Source: Thamnaconus septentrionalis
Taxonomy: Eukaryota; Chordata; Actinopteri; Tetraodontiformes; Monacanthidae
Direction of reading: 5' to 3'
Assembly (NCBI GenBank): GCA_009823395.1
Contig: CM020503.1
Coordinates: 4,182,501-4,246,500, forward strand
Length of the DNA: 64,000 nt
Position numbers and translations under genes: made by a program. The first letter of the stretch is position 1; each line of letters begins with the position of its first letter. The notes below the pieces were generated by a model, which saw only the letters and a list, made by a program, of their open reading frames with translations, was not told the DNA's origin and ran no database searches. Positions 11,521 to 25,068 of the stretch are shown in pieces.

Positions 11521-14384
11521 CGTGTTTACCGCCACGTTCTCGCTGGAGGAGAAAAGACAAAGAAGGAAGAAAAAAAAGACAGTGTAGTAGCAGGTATATG
11601 GCTGTGTGTGGAGCCATTCCTCCTAGTGTGACTTATTGGTGAGGACTGTTAGCTGCTCTTATTACCCTTTTTACACATTAGGTAAAGCATCAAATCTGAG
11701 CTAGCTACCTTGCCAGCTAGCTAGCTAGCCTGTAATTTTGTGTGAGCCATTCATTGTTGCTAAAAGAAGAAGCTATGTTGTGAAATACCTGAGGCTGTTA
11801 TCTTCATGGAGTCATAGTTTGATCTAAACACACTGCAAACGGAATACTTTGTTTAAACTTACTTACTTTGTCTTTTTATGCCACAATGAAGACGTCGTTG
11901 TTTTGATAGTATTGTATTTTCAAACTGAGCCAAAATCTTTTCAAAAAGCAAAAGTAAAAGCAGCGGAACTTCGTGGGCCACTCCACCCCCCCCTTTTAAT
12001 GAAAATTAACTCAGGGTTTGAAATGTTTTCCTCCACCATGGCTCTCAATGATCTGTCTGAGAACATCAGGCCTCCTGCATCATGTCCATCATGCACCTAA
12101 GAATACCTGACAGAAACAGAAATGTCTCCGTGAAAGGGGCTCCGACGAAAAGAGGAAAACAAAAAACCATGGCAGCTCGCCAGAATCTTGGTAATTGTTA
12201 TTTCACAAACACACAGTAAAGATCTTTCTGCGGCGACGTCATAGAAAGAAAACCTTTATCTTGAGCAGAGCCGAAAACAAATGCTGCTTTTGATTTGTTT
12301 GGAATTACCTTTAACAAAGGACATCTGTCTTTGACGACTTGTGGAAGGCAGTTTTTAGCCGAACAAACAACCAATAGGACGGATTTGGATGAAAACCATA
12401 ATGCAGCGTTGCAGCCCCTGGAGCCCGGCTTTTGGCAGAGACGGCAGCGGGCCGTGATTTTTGTTCCAGTGACATGAAAGATGTTGGATAAATAAATGTA
12501 CAATGTTTTCGTGGCAGTTTTTCCTTTGGACCTATTTGAGGTTGTGGTGCTGATGGTGCCAGGTCGACTGTTTTCTCTAGATTATACAGGCTTGTAATGC
12601 AATTACAGCACAGCTTAATTTTCTTCTGTAATTGATCATTGATTAGTTTGATTGGAGACAGGCTCTCCATGATGGCTTGCAGAAATAAATAGACCGAAAT
12701 TCTGCAGCCTGCCACGACCGCCGCCATTGGCTGCATTCAAGTATCCATTTGAATCAGGCCCATCAAGCCGAACGTATGAATGGTGCCTCACAAAACGTGC
12801 GCTAACCCAGACAGGGATGTGGACATGACTTGGCGGGCTTTGGCGAGGATGCTCAGTGCCGTCCAAACCGTGAACCGCATCGCTAGTGTTTTTCTCCATC
12901 GTGATAAGAGCTGATTCTGACGGGGAAGTTACTGTGAAACCTTCAGCTGAAGCCGTCGGGGTCAACGAGTCCTTGATCGAGCAGCTTCGGGGATTACATC
13001 AATAACCAGTGGGTCCCAAAACATTTTACAGTAATGCTATAGTCCCTCTGCTCACCAACTGTTTTCACTGTTTGTGCATATTTCTGCGTGTCGGTCTGAT
13101 TGTTGTCCAAACCAGTGAGCCGAGCTTAAACGTACTGGAAACCAAGTAAAAGCCAACCCTGAAAACCACCAAGGTTCAGCCAGATACGCAACTATTTTCA
13201 CCCTAAATATTGAGTTGAAGAGACACCCCAAAAACATTTGTATTTCCTCGTCAATTTAAAACTAATTTTACAGCTTCAGCCTGCAAAATACAGTAATAAC
13301 ACACATATTTATCATGTAAATATATGTGCTATAGTTTTTCTGCCAACATAGATCATGATGTTTCAGTTTGTGTTGTGATATGCAAGTCCAATCTCGGAAG
13401 AAAACTAACTCAAGGATTGCATAATCCATCACAATAATCATGAAGTAAAGTGCTGACTGAGCCTTCAGGCCGCAGCTCTTGCCAACCACTCGATGCCCAT
13501 AGGAGGAAATGGGAACCGTGTAGAAAAGGATTCGTGGGAAATCATGTAACTACCATGCAAAAGTGTGATTGCTACCCCTCCGTCCCCCTCCTCAAACTTG
13601 CGCCTGCAAATGCTATCAAGTACATTTTGAAATGAGTATCTCTCTGGTCGAGAAGCAGCAATATTCCATATGACTAAGGTTCTTCCTGGTGAGAAGTCCA
13701 TAAAGTTTGTTTTGTTCTTGACACAAGGGCTCAGCCGCGGCCCCACTGCTTCGACCTACAGCGCAGACTGTGATTTGTGGTTCAGTGGTGAACTTGACCC
13801 CGCTGTAAGACCACGACTCCTCTGCTCTTCTTAGTGAACTCGCACAACTAGAAAGTTCTCGGGCTAAACATTCAGTTTTCAAGTCTTTTTTGGAATTTCA
13901 GCCCGAATTTCAGCTGAGGTACTTCAGCTTAACTGTAGTACCTGTGCCTGTGTGTTAACCTATTTGGTCATGTTGCCATATTGACAGTATCTGCAGCTTT
14001 CTCTTGAAGAAATCTTACAGTGTTGTTGGTATGAGTCCAAACCCAGAGAGTGAGACCCCATGAGTCTACCGTTGTTGTGTGTTTCATATGTGTGGTTGTT
14101 ATGACTTTTGAAAGATATCCTGCTTATAATCAATCAATCAATCAATCAATCATTGATTTCTATTCATGATTGATGATATTCATGATACAAATGATTGAAC
14201 TTTTATCAAAGTTTCCATGAAATTCAATGTAAATTTACAATTAGGGATTGTTCAAGTTCCAAATACGTTCCAGTTTCAGTCCAAATTTCTAATGTAAGGG
14301 AGCCTTTCTGGTGATGTAATTGGTTGCGCGCTCAGAAAATGTGATCCATGCACCAGTATCTGCTTGGTGATAATTAACAGTGCT

Positions 14385-14421
<37 letters not shown>

Positions 14422-17400
14422 GAAGTAATAGCTCTCCAGCTGTACGGTAATGGAACAAAATGCAGTACCAATGCACTCTCCAAGTCTTTGTAACAGTAAC
14501 AGCTTATGACTAGCACTAGAAGGTGAACAAGCTAATGCTGACAATACAAGCATGCAAATACTTAACAAAGACGTTGGCACTTATCGCAAACACTTTCCTC
14601 TCTACTGCCTTTTCTTCAGTTAAAGTCACGTAAAAAAGACGGACCGTTCTACAGTGTTGTTACAACTCAAGTGCCTGAAATGACTTCGCAAAAGCTGTGT
14701 GCTTTTTGCCACCTTGGCCGTCCCAAGAGCTCAGTATCCCTTGAGTCATGCTGCTAGCTTTGGTAGAAACATAAAAAAATACTTGAAACCACCATTTATA
14801 AAGTACGGGAAAGCAGCTGGGAGCATAACTTTTATAACAACCTACTGGACAAGTGTGGGCATTTTTAAATTTTTACCATATACACTTTGCTTTGAAAACT
14901 TGAATCTGAAGGACAAACTGAATGCCAGCGTGTCCTTGGCTGTGAGATGTTTCCTCTTACTGCCACATTTTTTTGTTTTATGTCATTTTTTTGTGTTACT
15001 TGCGGTCACTGTTGTTGCACTGTTACCTCAGGACAAGAGCCCATACTTTTTATTTTTCCAACTTGGGATTCATTCCAACTCCCAAGTTGTCTCTGCCTGA
15101 CTGAACATATGACCGTCAGGTGAATGTGACCAGGCAATGATCAACTGTTTACTTCTAGTTTTTAATTCTATTTTTCTATTTTGCACATGTGACTGTATTC
15201 ACCTTGGTTTGCTTTGCAACTGCTAACTGAGCCTTCAGGACTATAAGTCATCCTTTTGACTTTTCTCAACATCTGTGAACCTTTATGGTACCAAGCACTA
15301 GAAACAATCTTGTCAATGCCAATAATTTTTTTTTTTTTTTAAAAGCTAATTTTTAATGTAGTAGTTTCATAACACTGGCCACCGTTGAAGCCAAAAGTTA
15401 TATCCACAGTTTTTCTTTTTCCTGTGCACGTTTAATAGTTTTAATGGCACCCCTCTTCAGCCAGTGTCGGGACATTACCCAGGAGTCTTTAAGTTCGGAC
15501 TTCAAAATGATTAGAAATAATTGGATGAACAAAAAAAAAGAAGAAAAACAACTTGTGTGCCTTGAAAGTAACTTAGAGGAGCAGACGTTGGGGAAATGGG
15601 CTGAATCTCTTGGTGACACTGATACTTCAGCAATGTATAATAAGTGGCCCTTGCTAATGGCTATTCAACATTTCACTTCCTCTCCCTCTTTACATTTTTA
15701 CCAAGCAGGAAAACCACATGCACGGCCTTTTCCAATTGGGCTCGTATCTGGAGACAATACGCAGGCTAGCCTTTCCCACTGGAGCGCCAGTGGGGCTTTT
15801 GACCGGCAGTCAAAAGAGGATGTGTTTTGTCTCCCATTTAGCGGCTAGTGGGAGGAAAAGACGCTGGAGGAAACCAATGAGGTGTCTTTGTGGGAGCAAA
15901 GATCGCGTCTCTTTGCTCTCGACAGGAGAAAGAATGTCTGAGGTTCATGATTAATGAAATCATCCTGAGAGTTCAGTGAATCAACAGACACGCACAGGAG
16001 TTGAAAGTGCTTTGGCTGCCATAACAAAAGAAAACAAAAAACCTGACAATAGTGCATTAGTCAGATGGAATGGTGTTATTACAGTGAGGTAATGGCACAG
16101 CGTGACACACATTCACAGACAATGCACTCACCTGTCCATGTAACATACAGCACACTACTCCTACACCTCAGGGCACTCTGCACTCTCAGTCCAGTTAAAC
16201 ACTCAAACACTCCAGGGCGGTAACTGATTGAAACACTGCTTTCCACTGCTGCTCAGAATTTGGGCGGGGAAAATAATTATGCATCAAGCCTTCATTTATT
16301 TTACAAAACAGATGCGTTGAAAGCCACAAAACTCTATGAAAATACATTTTCTTTAAAAATATTTTTTTCAGATCGCTGATAGAGCTTGAGTATCAGCAGT
16401 GTAATTACCATGCTATACACTATTCACAAAAAGTTCAGGATTTTTGACTTTCGAGAGAAATTTACATTGAAATGCAAAAAGTTCATGATACAGTGATATT
16501 ATGTTATGGAAGTAAGGCATTTAAGCAAAAGCTTGAAATCTTCATCTCAAAAAGCCTTGACAGGATTATATTAATTTACAGCATATGTCACATATGGTGT
16601 GGCCTAGCGAACCATCATTTGGTGTTTATTGCCAAAAAACAAAACGAAAAAACAAATGATCATAATTAACATCTGTTTAAGTACTTACACAAGGAAAGTC
16701 TGTTTTAGAGATATTATGGTCTGTCTGCTTTTCTCATCGCAACAAAATGCATACAGTAGTTGAATGGTGGACACTCAGCATACATCTGAATGTGCTGCAT
16801 GTGATGCATGGTGGGTACTGAAGTAAAACAATGATATTTAGCAGCCTGATCTGGAGGTGACAACACATTGCACTTGAAACCTGTTTGAAGGGAATATTTG
16901 AGAACCGGTTAAATGCATGTTTACTTCAAACAAAGGCACTTGGCATCGATTCCAATAGAAGTTTAATTTAGTGAGTGAAGTTTGGCTGAATGATCAGCTG
17001 AAGCTCTGTACTGCCACCTTCTGGCTCTGCACACAGTGAGGCGAGAAGCTGCATCTTGATTCTTTGTCAAAGAGCAGATTTTGGGCAGCAAAGCAGGCAG
17101 AGAAAATGAAGCCGCAGGGATTGAACAAGGATTGAATTTCCAACGTTTATTCCCTTTTTCATCTTCAAGATTAAACTGCGTAGACATGTATGCGCACTGT
17201 GGGCCTTCCTTTTGGTCTGATGCGAGATTTTCTGCATATTTGAAATGTGTTCAGAACAGTCTGCAGTGTTTTAATGCATCCTGGTAGAATACTTTAAAGT
17301 GTCACTCACTCAGGTGAAAAAGCACATAAACAACAACAAGAAAACAGCAAATCCCTGTTTAATCCAGGATTCTCTAGCGGAGCTGCATTTTGTTATTTTA

Positions 17401-18021
17401 AAGCGCAGTAGTTGAATGGAGTATTTACAACATGTTGAAGCAATTCCTTGCATCCTTCCAAGGACAGAGCAAAATGGGAGGTGGAACAACAGGTGCAGGG
17501 AATTAGATCCACAGGTCACAATGCATTATGCACACGCAAACTCGTTTCTGCTGGTTACACGCGAGCGTCCGCCCTGGATTCAATCTCCAGTCCACCTTGT
17601 AGCAATCTCCCCTCGCCGTGCACCAAGCCATCCTCGCTGAGCAGTGATTGGAGGAGAGCATGTGAAAAAAAAAGCACGCTAACAAATTGCACACAGGCAT
17701 CGGCCGCCACCACGAGAATCTTTTTCCCAGTTTTACTGAGGATCGACGGGGACTTTTATGAGATGCGATTGACGGACGCCAGTGTGAGACGTGCAGCCAT
17801 GGACGATGTCTGCTCAGCCTCAGGAATGTGTGGAGGAAGGATGGCTGAGAGTGACAGATGAGGAGTGAGTGCAAAAGAGGAATATATAAAATAAAAAAGG
17901 TGAGCCGTGGGAATCGCTGGAAATATTTCCGATCCCAGCTGTGATGTGAATTTCAAAGAATATCAGGGCTATTAGGAGGGCTATGGCATCTACGTTCGTA
18001 CAGTCGATGGTGGGCGACACA
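11521..18021. other. Gene-free stretch with simple repeats
   Basis: Contains an ATCA repeat (14,129-14,152) and an AAC repeat (14,385-14,421). Around 16,420 the phrase ACTATTCACAAAAAGTTCAGG resembles an end of a fish DNA-transposon family. The block 15,680-15,960 is unique, with an inverted pair ACTGGAGCGCCAGT and a TGATTAATGA core. No supported exon anywhere in this interval. Confidence 0.5.
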
Positions 18022-18471
18022 AGCTGCGTTTCCATTACACTTTTTCGTACTTTCGACAATTGCGATTTGCAGGTGTTTCCATTGAATGGTGTGAAGCACA
18101 TTAGCCGTAATTCTTGTAAAATCTTGTCCCGCGAGACTTAACGAGAATTACATTTGCTTTTGTCTGTTCGCGTTTGTCTGCTGTCGAGAATGGTTGTTAT
18201 ATTTTTCTCTTTGATTACTTGTAAAAATAATCCGTCTCCGTCTGAACATAATGTGCGTCCGGTGACGTATAAATACAAAAAAGTGTTTCCATGACACTTT
18301 TGCGATGTACCTTTATATCGATACGTCTGAAAAATCACCTCACGAGAGCGTCAAAACCTTTTAGCCATATTTGAGAGTTTTTTTCTCTCTGAAGTTTAAG
18401 CGTTTCCATTACCAGTTTCTTCTTGCGATATTTAGGTTGTGTGCAAATCTAGGGGCAATGGAAACACAGCT
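18022..18471 (+). mobile_element. Inverted-repeat element 'AGCTGCGTTTCCATT', copy 1 (450 bp)
   Basis: Begins AGCTGCGTTTCCATT and ends with its inverse, AATGGAAACACAGCT. It is clearly the same family as 61,836-62,354: shared phrases include GCGATTTGCAGGTGTTT-like, ATTGAATGGTGTG, CTCTTTGATTACTTG and TTTCCATGACACTT, in the same order. No coding capacity, so a MITE. No convincing target-site duplication seen. Confidence 0.88.
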
Positions 18472-18475
18472 ATTG

Positions 18476-18725
18476 TGGCGCAGGAAGGTTACAGGTTTGA
18501 TTTCTCGATCAAGTCCAGGTGCTCAATTTTCCTCCCACTGTCCAAATACCTGCACATTAGGCCGACTGCAAATCGTCCACAGATGTGAGTGTGATGGTGT
18601 GGATGGTTGTTTGCCTCTTGTGTGATGGGATGAACCATCGTCCAGAGTGTAAACACATCTTTGCCCAAAGACAGCTGGGATAGCCCTCCAGTTACCCCTA
18701 GAGTAGGACAAGTTTGGATGGACTG
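18476..18725 (+). repeat. Dispersed repeat, 'GTGGAGTTTGCATGTTCTCC' family, decayed
   Basis: Diverged copy directly after the MITE: TCCTCCCACTGTCC, then GTGAGTGTGATGGTGTGGATGG, then GACAGCTGGGATAG, in the order seen in the better copy at 47.5-47.85 kb. Confidence 0.65.
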
Positions 18726-21700
18726 CTGTTCTATCTGCAAGTCCAAGCCAGGCATGGTTTATTTCAGGCATCCACCTGTGAAGAAGCCTAGAGAGAGAGT
18801 TTTTATAAAGTGGGACGTCAAGGCAGGCAATTGGATGAATCTTCTGTCATGAAAAACTAACCAGCCTATCGCCAGTAGAGCCACGTGCCTCCCTGTTGGC
18901 GTGAGGAATGGCCTGCGTTTAGCTGCAATGCTACCATCAAATCTAACTGAAAGTAAAGCAAAAACATCTTTTCCACCGGGAAGAGTCTTCACAACTCTCC
19001 TTTGTTCCTCGATATGTTCAGAAAAGAGTTTGACTGGAACTTTACTCTACGATTCTAGACTCAGAGGTCCCAGTGATGCTGCTCTGTCAAAAGGTTATGA
19101 AGAATCAGGACGCAGAGGCTCATATTCTGAAGCTTGTCATCAAAAAACGCTCCCTTAACCTGCCTGTCAGATAGACATTTGTCTCTGGATCAGCTGGTAC
19201 CAACAGAACACTTTCTTGAAGTAAAAGTCCAACCCAAGACTGACTGCTAACAGTGCCTGGGAGAGAGGCCTGTGCCGGCTAAACAGCCCCTAGGGGAAGA
19301 GGAGGTGGGCTTGTTTGAGGCCGGGAGTGGGAGCTGAGGCCTTGTGAAACTTGCCTGGGGCCGGTGTGGCCTCACTTTGTTTCACGGATGCTGATGTTAA
19401 CGGCCGCAGCGAGGTGGAGGGTCCGAGCTCGCTCTGTTTATCCTGGACAGGAAGCTCGCAGGGAGCACGAGACGGCGCTGGTTGATCCGGCCTCCGGCTG
19501 CAGACGGGCTGAGCTTTACAGCGCATGTGAGGGTTTGTGCTTCACGCCATTTGATCGAAAGGAATTTGTGTTGTCCATAATCAGGGCACCAAACCCACAG
19601 CGTCCCAACAAACTCGTGAGGGACGCTGGTTTACGGCTTTTCTGTCTTTTTCCTTGAAGGATCCCTGCTATATTCACTTTCAATTCATTGTTTTTCACCC
19701 CATCCTCTGTTGATGTGCAGACAAAAAACAACATGTTTAGCCCTTTGTTGACAGTCTCCTACAAAAAGTAATAATTATTCGTAGAACTGAATGTAAGATT
19801 TTCATTTTTCATACCAGGCTAGCAGCAGCTTCACATAATTGGTTTCTTAAAAAGAAGGAGAAGAAAAAGAAGAAGCAGAATAAAACTCTCCGGAAACCAG
19901 CATATTTAGCCCTCTGTTTACAACTTGCATGCCAAGTTTTTGCTCTCCACGTGACATGCAGACACTTTCTCAACAGTGGAGCAAGCCACAGAAGTGAAGG
20001 ATGTACTTGGCTGACAGGCGACAGAAACATTACTGTTGGAAAACGCTGGTGAAGTGGTCTCCACAGCCTGCAGACTCCTCCCACTGTAAAAACGGCCTTT
20101 CTTACCTTGACTTCTTTCCTTGCTCATTTTCTCATGCATGACTGGGTGGTGCGTTACGTCAGGGTTCGAGCCATAAAGTTCAAATGAAGCGTGTTTCGTT
20201 GGAGAGACCACAATGTTTTAGTCCATTAGCAGTGTCCCCACACAGGTTACGAGCCTCTGGGAAACTGCTGACTTCCTGTCCAGGGTTGAGCCTGAAGCCC
20301 ACAGCGGACGACAAAGTGTTTGTTGTCTGCTATGAGGGTGTATGACCGTGTTTTATCTGAGCCGCCTGAATGATGCCCTGATGTGTTTGGTAGGAGATTG
20401 GTGTCTTTCTTTGTTGTTTATAAAGGAGCTTTGCCTGAATCTTTTTTTTTTTTTTTTTTTTTTTTAAAGATGTAGTGTGCAATATTTGGCGTGACTGATT
20501 GGCAAAAGCCTAATATACTACTCATAAATATGTTTCCATAAGTGTTTAATTATTGTAAAAAAACAAACAAACTTGTATCTATAGAACAGTTCTTTTATAT
20601 ATACATGTACTTGTTGACAGGTAGTCGCAATCTTACGCTGCCATGTTTACAAAGCAGCTGGTACGGACGGACCAGCCTGAAAGTTTGCTGCATATTTACA
20701 GTTGGAGGCTCGCTTCATCCTCAAATAAATCAAACGCTCGAACAAATTATTACCCAATGTCACTAAAACGCGATGGAAATTGGAACCTCATTCTTGGAAA
20801 ACTCAGAACACTTGTTGCACTCAAAATCCTTTTAAATGTGTGAAGGCCACCGTAGTTCACTGGCAAGTTTGGGAGAGGGAGGATGAGCAAATGAGTGCTG
20901 CCATCTAAAATCTGGCCACTGGATGTTACTGTTTGATTGAATGTTTTTTCCTGACTTTTAAATGATATGACAAACACAAGCGTAAATGCTCACCGTTCAA
21001 ACTTCAATCGGCTTTTAATTGTTTTCTTAATCTCTATTTAATGCTAAAAAAAAAAAATCCACCAGATTGTGTTTTCAAAGCACCATGGCTTCCACACAAA
21101 CTACAACTCTCCTTCGGCTGGATATAATGTTTGTTGTTGTGACCAACATCTCCACTCTGCTAGACTCTGCTTTGATGGGAGCTGTATTGACAATTGTTGG
21201 GGATCTCAAATGACTCGGGTGCATTGACACAGCAGGCACATTTAAAGCTCTGGGCATCGCATCTAAATATGCCTGCGTGATTGCCTGACATTGAGATTTG
21301 CTGTCAGAAAGTGGCCAATGAGAAAGATTCCTGTGGCCTCTCGCAGCCTCACGATTGAACTCCAGTCATCAGCGGTGGGCAGCCAGAAGCCTGATGTAGT
21401 GTGACTCCCTCGTGTCAGCGGGTGTAACCGAGTGTGAAACAGGGTGTTGCTGAAAAACCTTTCCCATGATTGGTGGAAGCAGCCTAAATGTCATAAGAGC
21501 TGTTGGAAGATTATTTGAAATGCGACCAAGATGCTGTAACTCTCGAATAATGAAGCTGTCGCTGACAATCAGGCATCAGTCAGAAACACCATCAACTCCC
21601 AGAGGGGAAGCAATTCTTTCTACGATCCCCGGTGTCACGGGGGAAGTTTTGACGTATGAAGCATCGGGTGGCTGTCGTCAAAATAGCGACGCATTGCTCT

Positions 21701-22095
21701 GAATGGTGGCACCGCACTCTACCTCGTGAGGCTGTTTTGCTTTCCTGGAGTGGCGACGGACTTCTGTGATGAGGATTTCCGCTGAAAGAGCCGCGGAATT
21801 TCTCCCTGGAGTGCTTGGCAGCTTCCCGTGGGGCCGCCTCCCACACTTAACTGTTGACACGTAATGAGTGCGCTGTAACTTTGCAATGCTGTTGGATTTT
21901 CTCAACGATTTGTCCTAAGGTCCGAAGGATTTGTCTGTGCAAACTATCAATGCAATGCTTCTTTCGCGGCGTTTTTACTGAGCGTATGCAAGAGATATTA
22001 CGTGTCTCTTGACTGTGGTTGAACTTCCAAGAAATGAGTGAAAGTCAATCCTTCACTTTCCTACTTACGCTACTTTTCCAAAATTTGTAGTTTAA
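18726..22095. other. Gene-free, with decayed repeats at 19.9-20.1 and 20.5-20.95 kb
   Basis: At 19,893-20,090 there is a piece with CATATTTAGCCCTCTGTTTACA, a phrase repeated near 26.3, 49.4 and 52.65 kb. A poly-T run lies at 20,443-20,465. No exon supported. Confidence 0.55.
20465..20945 (+). mobile_element. Short inverted-repeat element, 'AAAGGTCCAGTGTG' family
   Basis: Starts TTTAAAGATGTAGTGTGCAA, holds CTGCCATGTTTACA and GCCACCGTAGTTCACTGGCA, and ends near CCACTGGATG. It matches the copies at 5.6-6.0 and 59.6-60.0 kb, which lie in the other orientation. Confidence 0.65.
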
Positions 22096-22303
22096 AAGAA
22101 TGCAGTTCTTGAAATCAGCACTTTGTGATGTCACAAAGGGCAATGACACCTCTGCCATGTTCTGCCCCCCTGAATTTCAGTTTACCTTTAAAAAGTAAGT
22201 GCTTTTGTTGGAGACTAAGTGTGAAGCTTTTGAGAAATCACTGGACCATTGGAGTCCATAAAAATTGATTATCTAAAGCGATGCGTATAACATGGGACCT
22301 TTG
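22096..22303 (+). mobile_element. Short element, 'TTTAAAGGTCCCATGTT' family, copy 2
   Basis: Ends ATAACATGGGACCTTT, the inverse of the start of the copy at 8,257. It shares the internal phrases GCAGTTCTTG, TTTGTGATGTCAC and TTTTGTTGGAGA. Together the two copies imply an inverted-repeat element of about 270-300 bp. Confidence 0.6.
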
Positions 22304-22599
22304 CGGTAATTAATTACCTAACTCAAGTTATTGCAATTTACAAGCTTTATATGTGAGAGTTGCATGGTGGAATGTTCCAACCAGAGGGCTAAATGTTGTT
22401 TTCTGCAGATCTGTATTTTCTTCAAGCTTACTAAATGTGTGAATTCCATTGTAGTCTGGGATTTAAAAAAAAAAAAAAATGAAGAAAATGTCCACAGTAT
22501 GGGACCTCTCTGGCTTCCAAATGGGAAATTCTTTGGCTAAAAACCCTCAATTACCATTGTTTTCCTTTTTAAATGGAACAGTCTTTTCCATTTGGCTGT

Positions 22600-23075
22600 A
22601 ATAAGTCACATTTTCGCCGTTCCTCCCTCCGACCGAGCCGAGGATGCTCGGCCGTCGCAGCTGACATGCTGAATTTGAAGCCCTTCCCCTTGAAAAAGCA
22701 GCGCGCCTCCGCTCTTAATGGTCGCCGTCCCCTTCACACATTTGTGCAATCACATTAATTGAGGCCAATTGCCCTGAAGGAGCGGGAGGTGACATCAAAG
22801 GCGGAGGCGAACGGCCAAGCGCACGCAATCGGCCAGCGTCCTCCCTCCCTAGACGGGCGTCGTGCGTCACGGCGGCCGGGGCTGGAAAATGTGAATCGCA
22901 CGCAACGTCTGGTAATGCGGGGGAGACGCGGCGAGACGCCTGCCAGACTGCATCAGCGCGCCCGTTCGTCTGGGCCGTGTTTGGGTGCAGCTTTGGGGGG
23001 CCATGTTGCGTCGGCGTGCCGCTTCATCCCGAAACACTCCTCCCCTCCCCCACCCGACTCGGAACACTATCAGCA
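22600..23075. promoter_or_regulatory. Orphan CpG-rich island
   Basis: A block dense in CpG (for example CGGCGGCCGGGG and GACGCGGCGAGACGCC) with an AT-rich core CACATTAATTGAGGCCAATTG in its middle. No coding exon, donor site with upstream frame, or repeat identity is apparent. It lies about 2.9 kb beyond the frmpd2 stop, outside any gene I can build. Could be a promoter of an unannotated transcript or a developmental enhancer. Confidence 0.45.
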
Positions 23076-24314
23076 ACTTTGATGCCTCCTGTGTCGCATT
23101 CTCCTCACTAACATCAAGGTGAGACGCAGGTCAGGCCACTCCACTTGGTTGGACTGCCAGGTCGGGTGAATAATGGCCTCCTTTGTTGTGCCACACAATA
23201 CACACTGGCAAGACCGACGTCATGTGAGTGGGAAATGGCCAAGCCCAGCGAAGAACGCTCAAAGTTTGTGACGTATCAGCCGACTGGAGCAGTTTCACAT
23301 TTATACATTTTATTTTCAAGGAATGACTGCTTGGGTTTAGCCTTTGAGCAGGTTTTTAATAGACTTTTTGCCCCATCTGGCACATTGTAAAGGTCATATT
23401 AGTAATATATGACAAGCAGTTCCCTATTAAAAGTCCTGGAGACAAAGAGCAAATTATTATTCGTGGCTTCATGATGAATTTCCCAGTATCCAGCGTCGTT
23501 CTTCCTCTGCTGGGCTGCCCATCAACAGGACAGTTTATGTTTATTAGTTGTCAACTTTGTCTAGAAACAGAGGCAAACCAACTGGACTTTGAAGTCAAAA
23601 TTGGTCAAAGCTGACACAGTAAACTTTTCCATTGTGGTTGTTCCTCCTATACACTGAATAATCACTAGTCCATATTCCACTTTTCATCGATGTCGATTCG
23701 TCTTGTTCTAGCAGGTATCAAAGTTGGATCATATTTGAACTTGAATAACCTCAGTAATGACAAATTGTAATAGGTGCAACGCTAAATTCAATAAGTGTCT
23801 AATTGTTGGATTTCAAAGTCTATTAATGAAATCAAATGCCTGCCTCTGAAAACCCAGTGCTGCATTATTGCTACATCTCTGATGGCAAAACTTGAATTGA
23901 GCTACACTGTGTGAGATCAAGAAATCGCAATTTTTACATGTGAATTCAAGTTAGACCTAAAACTCCACAGCTGCACATGACAGCATGATGACTTGGAGAG
24001 ACAGATTCTCCTCTCTCGGCAGTGACAGTTTGATACTTTTCCACCTTCTGCAAACCGCGGCCGCTCGCACGCTCCCTCCCGCCTGCTCGCGGCGTTGTGA
24101 ACAGCCGAGGAATGGACAGCGCTGTCAGCTGACAGCACAGCAGCGTGGCGCAGAAAGTCCAGGGCCCCGTGCACGCATCCTTCACTCAACAGCCAGCGCG
24201 GCATGCAGTGACCTGAGGAGGGGTCGCACGGGTCAAGAGCACGCTGTCCATCTCTGTTTCTGCCATCGTGAATAAACAGGGGCCAGCGCATGGGTGTGCG
24301 TGTCCATCAGGGTG

Positions 24315-24351
<37 letters not shown>

Positions 24352-24565
24352 GCAAACGCACACACGCACAAACAGGCACTCGCGCACAGCCTCGTGCCGA
24401 CTCAACTGGCATAATTAGAAACATTTGGGATCATTTGCAAAGGGAACACGAGCTCTGATGGGAACCAGATGCACTACTGGGTTTCACCGAAAATACAGGA
24501 ACCCCTATTTACGAGGGGCCATTACTGGCTCCTCATGCACCCAGGGAGGTGTGTGTCTGAGTCTG

Positions 24566-24600
<35 letters not shown>

Positions 24601-25062
24601 TTATTGACTGATTCAGTCCAGATCTGTAACATGAATATTGTTGGGGTTGCATCATCAATATTATATATATAGGTCAGGCTCAGTTTACTTTTGTTTTCTG
24701 TGCAATGAATGATAAGAGGGTTTGTAGTCACTGTACTGCACTTCTGCATACATTAAAGGTGACCACACAGGAAGTTTAATGAGGGCGACATTCCCTTTTT
24801 AATAAAGCGTGAGAACACAGTTTCTTTGTTTTTATGATTCCATCTTTAATCCTCAGTACATCTGTGTGCTTTTATATAGTAAATGTTCTCCTGTAAAGCT
24901 TCCCCTTTGGTTTCCTGCAAAGAAAAGTAACAATATGTTGATTTTGCATCAAATGCTGCATTGTGAAGAATGAGTGTAGGCATCGCTGATGGCCCTTACC
25001 TTTTCACTTCAGTAGGCTTGCAGCACTATACTGCCACCTTGTGGTGAAGAAATAAACAAACG
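23076..25062. other. Gene-free; CA and TG microsatellites
   Basis: CA run 24,318-24,349 and TG run 24,568-24,596. At 24,050-24,110 there is a short CpG patch (CCGCGGCCGCTCGC). Otherwise AT-rich, with no supported exon. Confidence 0.6.
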
Positions 25063-25068
25063 TTTATT
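25063..25068 (-). terminator. frmpd2: Candidate polyadenylation signal for frmpd2
   Basis: Read on the minus strand this is AATAAA, about 870 bases beyond the frmpd2 stop codon and the first such hexamer I see in that direction. It would give a 3' UTR of about 0.9 kb. No transcript evidence is available. Confidence 0.35.

Noticed and set aside
18901..19158. 85-residue plus-strand frame in the desert
   Set aside because: No recognisable motif, and no matching splice sites or neighbouring exons.
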